Positions 22,636-40,299 are shown, numbered from the stretch's first letter. The stretch: DNA of 64,000 bases from Strongyloides papillosus (GCA_005656395.1 SRSI01000043.1:186001-250000); one strand, 5' to 3'. Notes: a model not told the origin generated them from the sequence alone. Made by a program: numbers and translations.

Positions 22636-24612
22636 TTAGAAGCATTCATCGATCCATCTGTCATCAACAGATAATTGTTGTTTTGGTGCGTTTTTTGACA
22701 AAAGGGAACTGGTGTTAACACCTGAAGATAAAGCATATCCAGACTGCGACATCGGCGATCCCGAAGATGCCTTAGTGAGAGAGGAAGACGTTGACGAGGA
22801 ACATGAAGAACGGTACAGGGGATGATCTCCTTTTCCTCCATACTCTCTGTTAGTAGTTTTTCCGTGGGTTGGAGTATTACAATTGATTCCTGTAAAGCTA
22901 TTGTCTCTTGATGATAATGGCGTTGTACTGCTTTCTCTAGATCTGAATGAGCTGAATGCTCTAAATGGCCTAAAAAAAATGGAGATTATTAAATGTTTTG
23001 GTGAAATGCAAAAAAAATATAAGCTGTGTCTGTGGCTATGACGAGAAAAAAAATTAAATTTATTACAAATAGCGTGTGAATATCTATATTTTAACAGACC
23101 TTCGATGACAATGAATTTATTGTCTTTAGGACTACAAATAATATACAAAGAAATACTATGTTAAATGGAAGAACAAGACAATATTTGAAACGTTAAACTT
23201 ACGTTTTGACAATTGAAAGTTTTGAAGAAACAGGAATGCCTGTTTTCAGTGGAATCCTACTTCTACCACAGGGAGTATAATTTCTTTCCGATAACATACA
23301 ATCATCTAAATTATTATTCTGTTCCCTATCAATAGTATTAATATATTCCATGGATTTATTATGGAAGTTAGTGTTATTGTTAGCATTTGATGCCGATGAT
23401 GTTGGTCTTGAGAAATCATTGTTTTGAGCGATAGCTATACGTTCACGTGCCTTACACAGCTCTTCCATCAATGCCATTTCTTGTTTCTTTGCAACGATAT
23501 TTATCTCATCAATTTTTGCTTTATCAACATCACTATACTTCTTAGGTGCATTTTTTGATTTTGAAGAGGAATTATTGTTAGATGATGATTTATAGGAAGT
23601 TAACTTTGAGAAGAATGACATTTTAGGAGATGGAGTTTTTTGAGGTGTTTTTTCAACTGTTTCATGGACTAATGGTGGTTGTTTGATAGCAAAACGATTC
23701 AATGCATTCCTTGATACTGATCTTGTTCTAATACTTGTACATTGAGGCAACTTCGATTCCTTCTCCCTACTCCTTCCTTTCTCAACAATTGTGGGTTGTA
23801 TCCTATTTGTTGTATTTAAAAACGTATTACTTGGTTTCATAGGACTTTTTACTGCTGTATAAGATTGCACATTTGCCTTTGAGTCAACATCTGCTAAACG
23901 GAACTTTACTTCATCATTAGATAAACTTTGATTATTTATTTCTAAAAAAACAATTAAATTAACTTAAATACTCATACCAAACTTGGATAACAATTGTTTT
24001 CTTTTCTTATCACTACTACTAAACAATAACTTTTCAAAGAAATAATCTGAAAACCTATTGAAAGCACCCAAAAATAGGCCAATAGTAAAAGCTATTAACA
24101 ATAGAAGTAACATCTATTCTTTAAAGAGATTTCTTCAAAAATAAGCTAAACTAAATAACATTTTTACAACAACTTTTGAAGTAATTTTTTTTGCCAAGCA
24201 GAAATCTCTTTCTCTTACGTCAAATGCCTAAGATTATTTCTAGTTTGATTGATTATAATGTAGTTAAGACAGATAGAAGATATACCTTTTTTTTTATATC
24301 TTTTTAAAATGAAAATGGTTAAAGGTCGATAGGGATACGACACTTTTTTTTGCTACAGTTTAAAAATTTGTGCAAAATGATTTTTACTAGTACTTGATAA
24401 GTTATATACTTACGTTTTGAGGGATTATTGTAAATTGGATCTTGTTGCTTCCTGTATTTGTCATTCTGCAAGTTAAGATCAAGTGTGTCGACTAACGATT
24501 CTGTATCTAATGATAACCATGTTGAATCATCAATACATTCAGGTATCCTGACTGCTTTCGAAAAATCTATCGACATTAAAGAAATTCTATCGTACATATC
24601 TCCTCCAGACAT
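22636..24612 (-). CDS. SLAIN-like microtubule plus-end protein
   Basis: Exons 24612-24414, 23941-23203 and 22969-22636 join in phases 1 and 2 to give 423 residues. The protein is mostly Ser/Asn/Lys-rich and disordered. Family evidence: the C-terminal end DDRWIDECF resembles the DDSWKDGCY end of SLAIN2; an N-terminal acidic DDSTWLS segment resembles the SLAIN EEESWLY segment; and a basic SxIP-type stretch (GRSRIPLKTGIP) precedes the last exon, as in SLAIN proteins. A charged helix (KIDEINIVAKKQEMALMEEL) lies mid-protein. SLAIN proteins bind EB proteins and ch-TOG at growing microtubule ends. The match rests on short motifs, so a different SxIP protein is possible. A second possible first exon is annotated separately. 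Confidence 0.6.
23978..24113 (-). other. alternative first exon encoding a membrane anchor
   Basis: On the minus strand, ATG at 24113 opens 45 codons plus one base, ending at a GTATGA donor. The encoded N-terminus starts with about 17 hydrophobic residues (MLLLLLIAFTIGLFLGAF) followed by a Lys-rich stretch. The phase (1) is exactly that of the upstream first exon (24612-24414), so it splices in frame to the exon at 23941 over a 36-nt intron. AG occurs directly before the ATG, as a trans-splice site would. The result would be a 402-residue signal-anchored isoform of the SLAIN-like protein. No transcript evidence is available. Confidence 0.5.
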
Positions 24613-25144
24613 TATTTAAATAATATATATAATTTATTTTCTAACAATCTAAAATTATTGGAAACACTCAAACTTTACCCAAAAAAAATTGAAAAGTGAG
24701 GGAGTATGTTGTAAAAAACAACATAATATAACGTTAATGAGATAGAAAACAAAAGAAAATTGCTAAGAAAATTAATAAATGGCAGTGGAAAAGGCCCACA
24801 AAGAGATTATTTAAATTGTTTAAATGAAGATATATATATCAAATTAACAGAAAACAGAATATATTAGAGAAACAGGAGAACAACACTCATCATGTTACAT
24901 TTTATCTTTTTGTTCCTCCTCATTAAAGCAAAAAGACACACACAAACCAATGAGAGATAGATTTGATAATAAATTAATAAATAAAATTATTAATATTAAA
25001 ATAAAAAATTTTATGTATATATTCCTATCACATAACAAAAATTGAGAAAAGTATATATATCCCTAGGTTGTAAGTCGGTAGGGAATTCTATACATCTTCC
25101 ACTACTCAGTAACCAAAAAAATTTCGTAGAAAGTAGTAAAAAAT

Positions 25145-25315
25145 TTAATTAGAGTTATTTTTCTTTGAAACGATCTTTCCGTTCTCCCATTTTGAGAGAT
25201 TAAGAGTTCCTTCAGGAGCGGTTTTTCCTTGGCCTGATTTAGTACAGTTACGAACTACTTTGGCAGCAATACGAGAGTAATTAAGGTAAGTAAGTCCAGC
25301 GTTTCTCCAGAACAT
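25145..25315 (-). CDS. mitochondrial ATP synthase subunit epsilon
   Basis: A 56-residue single-exon frame, too short for ordinary ORF cut-offs. The start MFWRNAGLTYLNYSRIAAKV matches the WRxAGLxYxxYSxIxAxxxR pattern of eukaryotic F1-ATPase epsilon (human ATP5F1E is 51 residues), and the C-terminal KWENGKIV with a lysine end agrees with nematode versions. Subunit epsilon belongs to the central stalk of the F1 rotor in the mitochondrial matrix and normally has no cleaved presequence. An acceptor-like TTTTTTACTTTAG lies about 45 nt upstream of the ATG. It is upstream of, and co-oriented with, the SLAIN-like gene (about 530 nt apart). Confidence 0.9.
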   Translation of the reverse strand: MFWRNAGLTYLNYSRIAAKVVRNCTKSGQGKTAPEGTLNLSKWENGKIVSKKNNSN

Positions 25316-30911
<5,596 letters not shown>

Positions 30912-31609
30912 ATTAATCATATATAATTGTTAACTTTTTTTATAATTGTATTTATAATTGTAAATTATTTAATATAGATATAATCAATCTCTTGTTATCT
31001 TTTTTAAAGGTGTGAAAGAGGATAAATGTTATGTGCGAAAAAGTGTGTGTAAATTTGTATCAATAATGTGGTGATTAGGGAGGATATGAAAAAGAGGTAG
31101 TAAGATGTTTTTTTTAATTGAAGATAAATGTTTATTTATTAAAATGAGGTATTAAACAAAAAAGAATAAATATTACTCTTTAAACAAAAAGTACATTTTT
31201 AATTTTTTTTAAATTAAAATATCAAATATTTCAATACATAATTATATCAGAAAAAAATCAGTTCTATGGACAAATAGAAATGAACAAATAAGATTCAATA
31301 CTTAACTAAAAAATTATATCATTTGGAATCTTCAGATTACAAATCAATGATATTGTTTTTCACTACAAAAATCAGAATAATCGCTTTTTATTATTTTCTT
31401 CTTTGGCTACGGATTTATTCTTTATAATGCTTTTGCAATGTTAAATCTAATTTCATCATTTTTTCATTGTAGCTTGAAGAACGATTTGTTAAGCCACACC
31501 TTTGATCAATTTATTTTAACAGTAATTTGATAAGCATTTATCAAGTAACAAATAATGATTAGTAATTTATCTTTTTATTGTTGAGTCTGAATTGAATTTT
31601 CAAATTGTA
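30912..31609. other. intergenic spacer
   Basis: AT-rich stretch between abi-1 and the first recognisable relic of the astacin-CAP array. No coding region is supported. Confidence 0.45.
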
Positions 31610-32110
31610 ATAAGGTAAAGTTAAAAAATCAAATGGAACTGAAAATCGTGTTTATATTAATTTAAGTGAAAAATCATTAAAAATAACAGAATATAGTTAT
31701 TTAGATATATTGAAATCAAATCCTTTCAGTTGTAAGATTTGGAGATGATTATGGACTTGTTGTAGCTTTAATTGTTCTGAAACAAAAGACTTTAAAATTT
31801 TAAAGAAAGAAGCAAGTTATAATTAATTTAGAGAAAGATTTATAATCTTTTTAACAGAAATTAATGGATATAGGAAATATCATGGAGTAGACCCACTTCA
31901 AGAAGGTTCTTTACTTCAAACATTTGTTAGAATTCATCGTTAAAGAGCTGTTTACCTTGCTTATTCCATTTAAGAAGTGATAATATTGTAGGATATTTTA
32001 TGCAATTATAAAATTGAAACAATTCAGATTTACAATTTTCTAATTGAATATAATTAGAACTGTAGGATTCATCTATGCATTGGTACTAAATACGTGCAAA
32101 TGATTCGAAA
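31610..32110 (+). pseudogene. CAP (SCP/TAPS) gene relic A
   Basis: Nucleotide-level similarity to the intact CAP gene at 49131-50162 is plain: blocks such as ATTGAAATCAAATCCTTTCAG and a segment equivalent to the FLTEINEYRRLH exon start can be aligned, but stops and indels break every frame. It corresponds to the end of exon 1 and part of exon 2. The 5' part is not recognisable. No astacin copy is seen upstream of it. Confidence 0.6.
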
Positions 32111-32626
32111 AAAAAAGAAATACAGGCATTAGTATTTGTATAAAAATATTTAGGTTGCTTTTTTAATTTCACCGATGAAGAGGTTGTGGAAATTACAGAA
32201 AGATTCCCACCAATCCAAGTGAAATACCTTTATATCAATAATTTATTTCCACGATGTCGCGCTGTGTAAAGTAAGAATGTCTTCACTTTTATGAAAATTT
32301 ATTCATGTGATGCCTTGAATACATTAGTAAAAAAAGTTTAGAGAAATATTTCTTTTACAAGCAACCTATAGATTTGCTTTTCGAAGGTTGATGTATAGAA
32401 CACATATATTAATCAAAAATGAATAGAAAATTTCATTTTTGACTTCAACAATATAATTTAAATAGAAGTACCATACTGTCCCATCTTCTATCAGAAAATA
32501 TTTTATAATAATTAAAATACAAATAATTTTAGAGAATTATATTCAGTAAAAATTGTATTCATTCCAATTTTCAAAAGTAAAAAATTGAATTTTGTTTATT
32601 TAAATAATATAAGTGTTCAATAGTAT

Positions 32627-32676
32627 TGTTTACTTGATCATAATACAATTTTATTAAAAGGTATTTATGCGATGAA
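32627..32676 (+). promoter_or_regulatory. shared astacin-array promoter block, copy 1
   Basis: A block of the form TGTTTACTTGATCATAAT, a T-rich tract, then GTATTTAtgcGATGAAA lies 45-95 nt upstream of the ATG at 32722 and recurs upstream of the other three astacin copies. A TATA-like role for GTATTTA is inferred. Confidence 0.4.
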
Positions 32677-32721
32677 ATTCTACATTTTTTCAACTTATTT
32701 TCTTATTATTAAATTATTTTA

Positions 32722-33913
32722 ATGAAGCTATTGCTTCTGCTTGCTTTGATATCTGCACTATGTTTTTTGCAAAATGTAGGGTAAAAATCTTAAAAATAAT
32801 ATTTTTGTTTAGGTGGTTGAAAGCAAAAAATCTAGTAAAAAGAAGACACCCAAGCCATATAAAAAACCTCCTTATCCTACCAAGCCAAGTTCTATCAAGT
32901 ATTATACTAGTAAAGAACTCGGAGCTCAATTAATTCATGACATTGATGGAACATTAAAATATTTAAGTAATACGACATGCTTACACTTCAAAAAAGACAG
33001 TAAAAAACTTTATAAAATAGGTATTAATTTTTATTCTAATAAAAAATATAGTAAGGTAGAATTATCTACTAGTAGTAAAAAGCCTACAAAAGTATATTTG
33101 AGAAAAGGCATTAAAAAGAATGACTTACTTTTTTTTATCGGTCTTGCTCTTGGGTTAGTACCAGAAATTACACGTAATGATGGTAGCCTTAATGTTGAAG
33201 TTATCAAAAGTAATATTAAAAAATCAAATTATGAGAAATATTATAAGGTAAAACAATATGATTATAAAATTATAGCTAATACTAGTTTTGACTTCCATTC
33301 TGTAATGCTTCCCTCTCGGAAATTTAAAGGTGTAAAAGGAAGGTTAACATACAAATTTAGAGGTTATTTGTCCAAATATAATGAAAAATCAGTGAATGAT
33401 TTGAAGGATTTTACTTACAATGACGTAAAGCGTTTATGGTATCTACATTATGATAAGTGTCAAAAGTACAATTGTTTTAGTGGAGGTTATCTTGAAACTA
33501 GTTGTGATAAATGCGTTTGCCCGGAACCATTTGCTGGAGAAAAATGTAAAAAAATACGTAAAAACAATGAAAAAAAATGTGGTAAAACACAAACATTTGA
33601 GGCAGAATTATCTAAAAGAAATCATACAATAGAAGTTGATCGATCTTCTTGTTATTATTCAATAAAATCAAAAGAGGGAAAGAAAGTGCAATTTAATATT
33701 TTAAATTTCACATCATCAATTGGAAGTGGTTGCGATCTCGGTTTCAGACTTGAAGTTAAATATCGTAATGATAAAGGTGCAACTGGTCTTCGTTTGTGTG
33801 AGAATTATACTAATATTATCTTTCCCGCAATAAGCAGTGAAGTAAATCTTATTTTTTATAACGTAGGAAAAAATAAGCTAGAGTTTTCCTACAATGAAGT
33901 TCAAGAAAATTAA
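32722..33913 (+). CDS. astacin-like pseudoprotease 1 (astacin-EGF-CUB)
   Basis: Exons 32722-32775 and 32813-33913, phase 0, 37-nt intron right after the signal peptide (MKLLLLLALISALCFLQN); 384 residues, secreted. Order: a Lys/Pro-rich linker instead of a propeptide, an astacin domain (about 47-230), an EGF-like module (about 234-263) and a CUB-like domain (about 274-378). The zinc motif is gone: where astacins have HExxHxxGxxHExxR, residues 125-139 read FFIGLALGLVPEITR, so the three zinc His are Phe, Leu and Pro and the catalytic Glu is Phe; the structural Gly, Glu and Arg remain. The Met-turn is kept as FDFHSVML. Proteolysis is therefore not expected. A binding or decoy role is a guess. Confidence 0.8.
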
Positions 33914-34141
33914 ATAAAATAAGTTATAGATATATAAAGTAGGCTTAAATTGGTATTTAAAGCCTTTAAGAAGCCACGATTTATATATTCTGTTTTATTA
34001 TTTTATTATAAACAATTATACAATAAATAAAACTGTAAATTTGTAATTAGTTTAATTACATAATTTTGCTTATTCGGCAAAAATAATTAAATTGCAACAT
34101 TTGTTTTGTTTGAACAAAAATATTTTAACAGAATCTTTATA

Positions 34142-35055
34142 TTAGGTTGGTGCATAAATAATGGCCGCGGAGAGAAAAAATGAATTAAGACAATATTTCT
34201 TCAAGTTTATGTTAAGTAAATTAATCAAAAATATATTCGTTAGAATCTACACATTTTTCTCAACATTCTAACAGCTTTTGAATCCCCGTTTTTTGAGATT
34301 CACGACTTTTGGATTTAATGAAAGTCACTGAAATTGCTTCCTGCCGACTCCTGATTCTTAAACAATTTATCCTTTAAAAATACATCGAAATGCTCAAACA
34401 AATCGGAAATTGTAAGAAAGAGATCAGGTGAGTATGGAGGGTGAGATAGAGCCTCATATTTCAATTCACCAAGTTTTTTTAATACTAATTTTGAAAAATG
34501 GCATCTTATCTTGTCATTCTATAATATTGGAATATTCCTATTTTTGAAGTCGGACGGTTTTTTTTAGTTTTTCATTCATTTTCTCAAGCTCCCGTCAATA
34601 TATTTCAACCCTCTTGGTCACTGCTTTAGATTTAGCTCGACAATCTTCCAATAATTGTGAGTATTGGTAGTAAAGGGTCCTCTTTTACCCTCTTCGTTAT
34701 TGAGGTCAAAATTAACCCCTTAGAATTTCTCAAACCACCGACGCAAATAGCGTTCAGAAGTTGACCCTTCTCCCTATACATTCACTTTATTTCAATATGC
34801 TTCAACTCTATTACATCTAAGTTTAAACTTATGTAAGAAAATTACCCGTAATTCCCTTGTTGACAACATCTTTAAGATTGGGCATAACTTTTTTAAAATT
34901 AATTTTAAAATCGAAGTAATATGCAAAATATTATCGGGGAAAGTCCCCCTACATTTCTATATGAAGACTGTTTTAATATGAATTTATTTATTTTAATTTT
35001 TTACAATAGAAAGTTGTAGTAAGAATTTGCGACCATTATTTATGCACCAACCTAA
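34142..35055 (-). mobile_element. mariner-type transposon relic
   Basis: Ends are inverted repeats (TTAGGTTGGTGCATAAATAA at the left, its complement at the right), flanked by TA on both sides, 914 bp in all. Reading the minus strand, a decayed transposase is visible, including the HPPYSPDL motif that carries the third catalytic Asp of mariner (DD34D), followed by a degraded C-terminal region with several stops. The element is shorter than autonomous mariners (about 1.3 kb) and cannot encode a functional transposase. It separates astacin copy 1 from CAP relic B. Confidence 0.85.
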
Positions 35056-35639
35056 TATTTCACTTTTTTTTAAAAAAAGATTTAAAAATTCCAAACACAT
35101 AAAAATAAACAATAATATTTCGATTGATTTGATAAGATATTTTAAAATATGAAGTACCATATGAATTACTAACGAGTAAAGTTAAAAAAATAATAAAATT
35201 AATTAACAGCTAATATTTCAACAGACGTAGTTAAACCAAAAAATGTTTATATAAATTATTTGATTACCCTTTTAATGTAGATAAAAATTTTAATCAATTT
35301 TGATATATTATAGGTCTTCCACTATTAAAATCATCATTGTGAAAAATTAAATCATTATTATTTACTGAAGAAGGCGTAATTCTTTCTGCATTGTTTATAA
35401 ATTTTCAAAGATCAAACTTAGAAAGACTTTCAAGTATACGTTATTCATTTGCCAAAAAAGGCATATCTGCTTTGAATAAGGAACACAAAATTATTTATTA
35501 TTTACATCTACATTAAATTTGGTATGAATGCAATAATTTTTTCTTCAAAGGGCATAACGATGTAGTAGCATTTTATGATAAATTTGGATCAGGTAATGTT
35601 GAAAAAGGTTAAAAATCAAAAAAAGCTGAAGATCATGGG

Positions 35640-37681
35640 TAGCAAGGTGCAATAAAAATTGACCAAAATTTCAAATTGCCCCCACCATCCTGAAAATTTG
35701 TACATATATAGAATCAAGCATGCTGATTCTATTTTTGAAATAATAACCCTAAAATATTAAGTGCAAGTACCCCTAAAAGGGAGTAAACAAAATTTCGTTT
35801 TAGGACCAAAAGTTAATTTTGTTTACCCTTGGTATATCTTAATAAATAGGGGTTTAAACGGATGTAAAAGCATTAATTACAAATTTTTAACTGATAATAA
35901 ACTTATTTACTGCTTGTTTCAAAGAAAAATTCTAAAATAATGCTTTTAAAAAAATTTTTGTAAAAATAGTACGAATTTTTAATTAATAATAGCCTTATTA
36001 ATTGCATATTTTAATAAAAAATTCTTAAATAACGCTTAAAAACAAAATGCTAGCAAAAATACTACAAATTTTTTAAAAAATTGCCAAATTTGACCTACGG
36101 CATAAAACAATATTTATTGAAGCTCCCAGACTACCTACGAAGATGGTTAGTGACTCATTTTGTAGCCCGGCCACGAATCTTTAATCTGACCAAGCCGATT
36201 TTCAATATCTTGCTTCAAAGTCGAGTTATTAAATTTTAAAAATTAACTATAAATTTTTGGCATACTAAATTGTCGACAAAAAATAATATTTATCGAAGCC
36301 CCCAGAAGACCTGTGAACATTCTTAATAACTCATTTTGTAGCCAAGGCTTAAATCTTAAATCTGATCAAGCCGATTTTTGATATTTGATTTTAAAATTGA
36401 GTTATTAAACTTTAAAAATTATTTTTTGATTTTTGGCAAATTTAAAAATTGACACAAAATAATATTTTTTGAAGCACCCAGACCACTTACGAAGACGGTT
36501 AATGGCTCATTTTGTAGATATTTCTTTATTATGTAATCCTATTTTACGGATTTTAAATATCTCGTCTTAAAATGGAGATATTAAATTTTAAAAATTTTTT
36601 TCAAATTTTTGACACACTAAATTGTCGACAAAAAATAATATTTATTGGAGCCCCCAGAATAGCTGTGAACACAGTTGATAGCTTATTCTGTAGCCAAGAC
36701 CTTAATCTTAGATCTGATCAAGCCGATTTTTGATATCGTGTTTTAAAATCGAGTTATTAAACTTTAAAAATTATTTTTTGATTTTTGGCAAATTTCAAAA
36801 TTGACACAAAATAATATTTTTTGAAGCCCCCAGACCCCCTACAGAGATGGTTAATGGCTCATTTTGTAGCCCGTCTACGAATCCTTAATCTGATCAAGCC
36901 GATTGTTAATATCTTTCTTCAAAATCGAGTTATTAAATTTTAAAAATTTTTTTCAAATTTTTGGCATACTAAATTCTTAACAAAAAATAATATTTATTGA
37001 AGCTCCCAGAATAGCTGTGAGTATGGTTAACAGCTCATTTTGTAGGCAAGACTTTAATCTTAAATCTGATCAAGCCGATTTTTGATATCACGTTTTAAAA
37101 TCGAGTTATTAAACTTAAAAAATTATTTTTTCAATTTTCGGCATTTTTAAAAATCGACAGAAAATTATATTTATTGAAGCGATCAGACCACCTACGGAAA
37201 TGGTTAATGGCTCATTTTGTAGCCAAGACACAAATCTTTAATCCAGTCAAGCCGATTTTTGATATCTCACTTTAAAATCGAGATATTAATTATCAAATGG
37301 CTTTTTGGAATTTTGGCATGCTTAATTGTGGACACAAAATAATATTTATTGAAGCTTCCAAAATAGTTATGAGTATGGTTAATGACTCATTTTGTAGCCA
37401 AGACTTAATTCTTAAATCTGATCAAGCCGATTTTTGATATCCGTCTATTTAAAAAAAATATTAATTAATTAGTGAAGTGCCAAAACTTTTTTTCTAACTT
37501 TTTCAAACTTTTTTTATATCATTAGATTGCAATTTTTATGCTGATTACGAATATGATAGCTGTTTATTGTTATATTTGTTTTTTAAAAAGTTATGGACAT
37601 TTATAGTAGGGGTACATTTTTCAACAACATTTTTTTGGTGGAATAATGTTTTTAAAAAAACGTCCTCATTGCACCTTGCTA
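35640..37681. mobile_element. non-autonomous hAT-like element filled with tandem repeats
   Basis: The element begins TAGCAAGGTGCAAT and ends with its complement ATTGCACCTTGCTA, and is flanked on both sides by the 8-bp duplication ATCATGGG (35632-35639 and 37682-37689). An 8-bp target duplication is typical of hAT (also P-type) elements. No transposase is seen. The interior is dominated by a 177-bp tandem repeat. Length 2042 bp. It sits inside CAP relic B, so it arrived after that copy existed. Confidence 0.8.
36090..37445. repeat. tandem repeat, about 177-bp period, 8 units
   Basis: Eight diverged units can be counted by the recurring CTCATTTTGTAG core (near 36152, 36331, 36508, 36689, 36858, 37034, 37211 and 37387) and by GATCAAGCCGATTTTTGATAT. 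Adjacent units alternate in detail (for example CCCCCAGACCACCTACGAAG against CCCCAGAATAGCTGTGAACA), suggesting a higher-order two-unit period. They lie wholly inside the element at 35640-37681. Confidence 0.85.
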
Positions 37682-38554
37682 ATCATGGGTGTAAAATTTT
37701 AAATAAAAAATCATTCAGAATAACAAAATATGTTACCTAGATATATTGAAATCAAATCCGCTTCAATAGTAATATTTGGAGATGAGTATGAACTGGTTGT
37801 GGTTGTAATTGTTTTTAGCAAATATATTCAAAATTTTAAAAAAAGGAGAAATTTTAATCAGTTTAGAGAAGGATTTGCCAAGTTTATTGACAGAAATGAA
37901 TGAATATAAGAAACTCAAAGTAGTAGAATCATTTCAAAAGATTCTTTGCTTCAATAATTTACTAAAATTCAAGCATTAAAGAACTGCCAATATAAATATA
38001 TTTTATTAAAAAGTGCGAATGTTGAAGAATGCATAGGTGCAGTTATTAAATTGAAACAAGTTAGTTTTACAGTTAAAAAATATGTACGAAAAAATCCCAG
38101 TGAATATAATTGGGGTAGTAGAATGCATGTAGGTAACGGTACTAAATACGTTCAAATTATTTGAAAAAACAAAAAATATAAACATTAGAGTTTGTGCGAA
38201 AATATTTATACCGCTTTACTATTTTCTACGAAAAGAGGCGATAGAAGTTACAGAATGAATATTCTCCCCATTAATGTGAAGTAATTTCTTATCCATAATT
38301 TAATTTTACGAAAATGTTCAGAACAACAAAGAAATGTTTCCACTTTATTGAAAATCTTTTAACGTGATATTCTAAATATTATGGTGAAAAAAAATTAAAA
38401 TTAATATTTCTTTCACGTGAAACCTACGCATTTGTTTATGGTAAACCGGGGTATGGAACATATATATTAATCTTAAATTAATAAACCTTTTTTTCTACTT
38501 CAAAAATTAAACTATTGAATTGTTTTATTTAAATAACCTATGTATTTAATAATC

Positions 38555-38608
38555 CTGTTTAATTGATCATAATTTAGTTTTTGAAAAAAGTATTTAAACG
38601 ACAGAATG
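38555..38608 (+). promoter_or_regulatory. shared astacin-array promoter block, copy 2
   Basis: Copy of the block upstream of astacin 1: TGTTTAATTGATCATAATT, a T-rich tract, then GTATTTAaaCGACAGAA, ending about 30 nt before the ATG at 38640. Confidence 0.4.
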
Positions 38609-38639
38609 TCACAGTGTTTTTAATTTACTTTTTATTATA

Positions 38640-39825
38640 ATGAATCTATCGCTTTTGATTATTCTTATATCAATGCTGTGTGCTTTACAAAATGTAAGAT
38701 ATCAATGTTAAAAATAATTTTATTCTCTAGGTAGCTGAAAGCAAAAAATCTAGTGAAAAGAAAAAATCCAAGCCATATAAAAAACCTCCTTATCCTACAA
38801 GCCCAGAATCTGTCATGTATTATATTTCGACACATCTCGGAACTCAATTAACCAATGATATTGATAATTTTTTAAAATATTTGAGTCATGTGATGTGCTT
38901 AGACTTCAAAAGGCAAAAAGATTCAGTTAAAAACAACATAGGTATTAATTTTTATTCAAAAAAATATAATAAAGTGGGATTGTCTACTGATAAAAAAAAG
39001 CCTACAAAAGTGTATTTGAAAAAAGGTTTAACCAGAAGAGAATTACTTTTTTTTATTGGTAATGCACTGGGATTAGTATCAGAAATTACACGTTATGATA
39101 GTAAACGTTATGTAAAGGTTTTCGAAAATAATATTCAAGAATCATATTTTGAAAAATACTATGAAGTAAGACAATATGACAGTGATGTTATAGCTAATAC
39201 TAGTTTTGACTTTTATTCTACAATGCTTCCCTCTCCGAAATTTAAAAGTAAAAACGGAAGAGAAACATATACATTTATATCTGATTTGTCTAAATACTAT
39301 GAAAAAACTGTGTATACAACTAAGTTCTTCAGCTTCAGTGACGTTAAACGTTTATGGTATCTATACTGTAGTGACAAGTGTAAAGAAAAGGATATTTGTA
39401 TGAATAATGGTTTTTTAAAAAAAGATTATAGAACATGTATATGTCCTTCACCATTTACTGGAGAAAAATGTGAGGAACTTTATCTGGACCAAGAGAATTG
39501 TAGTAATAAACAGGAATTTATAGCAACTTCATATAAATCATTTTATACAATAAAAAATATTTTTACTTTATGTTATTATTCAATAAAATCAAATAATGGA
39601 AAGAAAGTACGATTTAATATTGAATATCTTAATATATCACATATAAATGATTGTAGTTTCGGTGTTGGATTGAGGGTTAAATATCGTGAAGACAAAGGTG
39701 CAGGAGATCTTTATTTATGTGGTAATTATGCAAATATTTCTTTTCCCCCATTAAGCAATGAAGTAAATTTAAGATTTTATGGTTATGGAAATAATAGGCT
39801 AGATTTTTCCATTAAAGAAGAGTAA
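38640..39825 (+). CDS. astacin-like pseudoprotease 2 (astacin-EGF-CUB)
   Basis: Exons 38640-38693 and 38731-39825, phase 0, 37-nt intron at the same place as copy 1; 382 residues. Signal peptide MNLSLLIILISMLCALQN, Lys/Pro linker with PPYPTSP, astacin fold, EGF-like module (CKEKDICMNNG...CPSPFTGEKC) and CUB-like domain. The zinc motif position reads FFIGNALGLVSEITR, so all His ligands and the catalytic Glu are absent as in copy 1. The Met-turn reads FDFYSTML. Putative N-glycosylation sites are present. The frame is uninterrupted although its flanking CAP copies are decayed. Confidence 0.8.
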
Positions 39826-40299
39826 TAAAATAAAATTAAACAAACTCCATATATATAAAGTAAGCTTTAATTGATATTTAAAGCATTTAAGACTTCATAC
39901 TTTATATATCATGTTTGTATTAATATATTATAATTATAGACAGATTTATTATAAATTGAACTAAAAACCTGTACTTATTTTAATTATTTAATTTTGCTTA
40001 TTCAGCAAAAATAAATAAATTACAACTTTTACTTTGATTGAATAAAAGTGTTTCAGCGGTATTTTTATATTCCACTTTTTTTAAAAATAGAGATTCAAAA
40101 ATTTCAAACACAAATAACAATAAAACAGTAATATTTGCATTGATTTGACAAAATATTAATTACTATATTATTTATCAATAACGAAAATTAAAAACAATTT
40201 CTGGCTAATGTTTTGACAGTCAAAGTTCAACTAAAAAATGTTAATATAAATTGTTTTATTACCCTATTTTATGAACATCGAATTTTTTATCAATCTTAC

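Larger units (their letters stand above)
35310..38170 (+). pseudogene. CAP (SCP/TAPS) gene relic B, split by a transposon
   Basis: Positions 35310-35639 align with the 5' part of the CAP gene (leader GGTCTTCCACTATTAAAATC, the signal-peptide region and beyond) and 37690-38170 continue with the exon 2 region. The two halves are separated by the 2-kb element at 35640-37681 and rejoin exactly at its 8-bp duplication. All frames are broken by stops and indels. Confidence 0.7.

Noticed and set aside
34142..35055. Functional mariner transposase gene
   Set aside because: Only the C-terminal HPPYSPDL region is legible, with several stops after it, and the element is too short for the whole gene.
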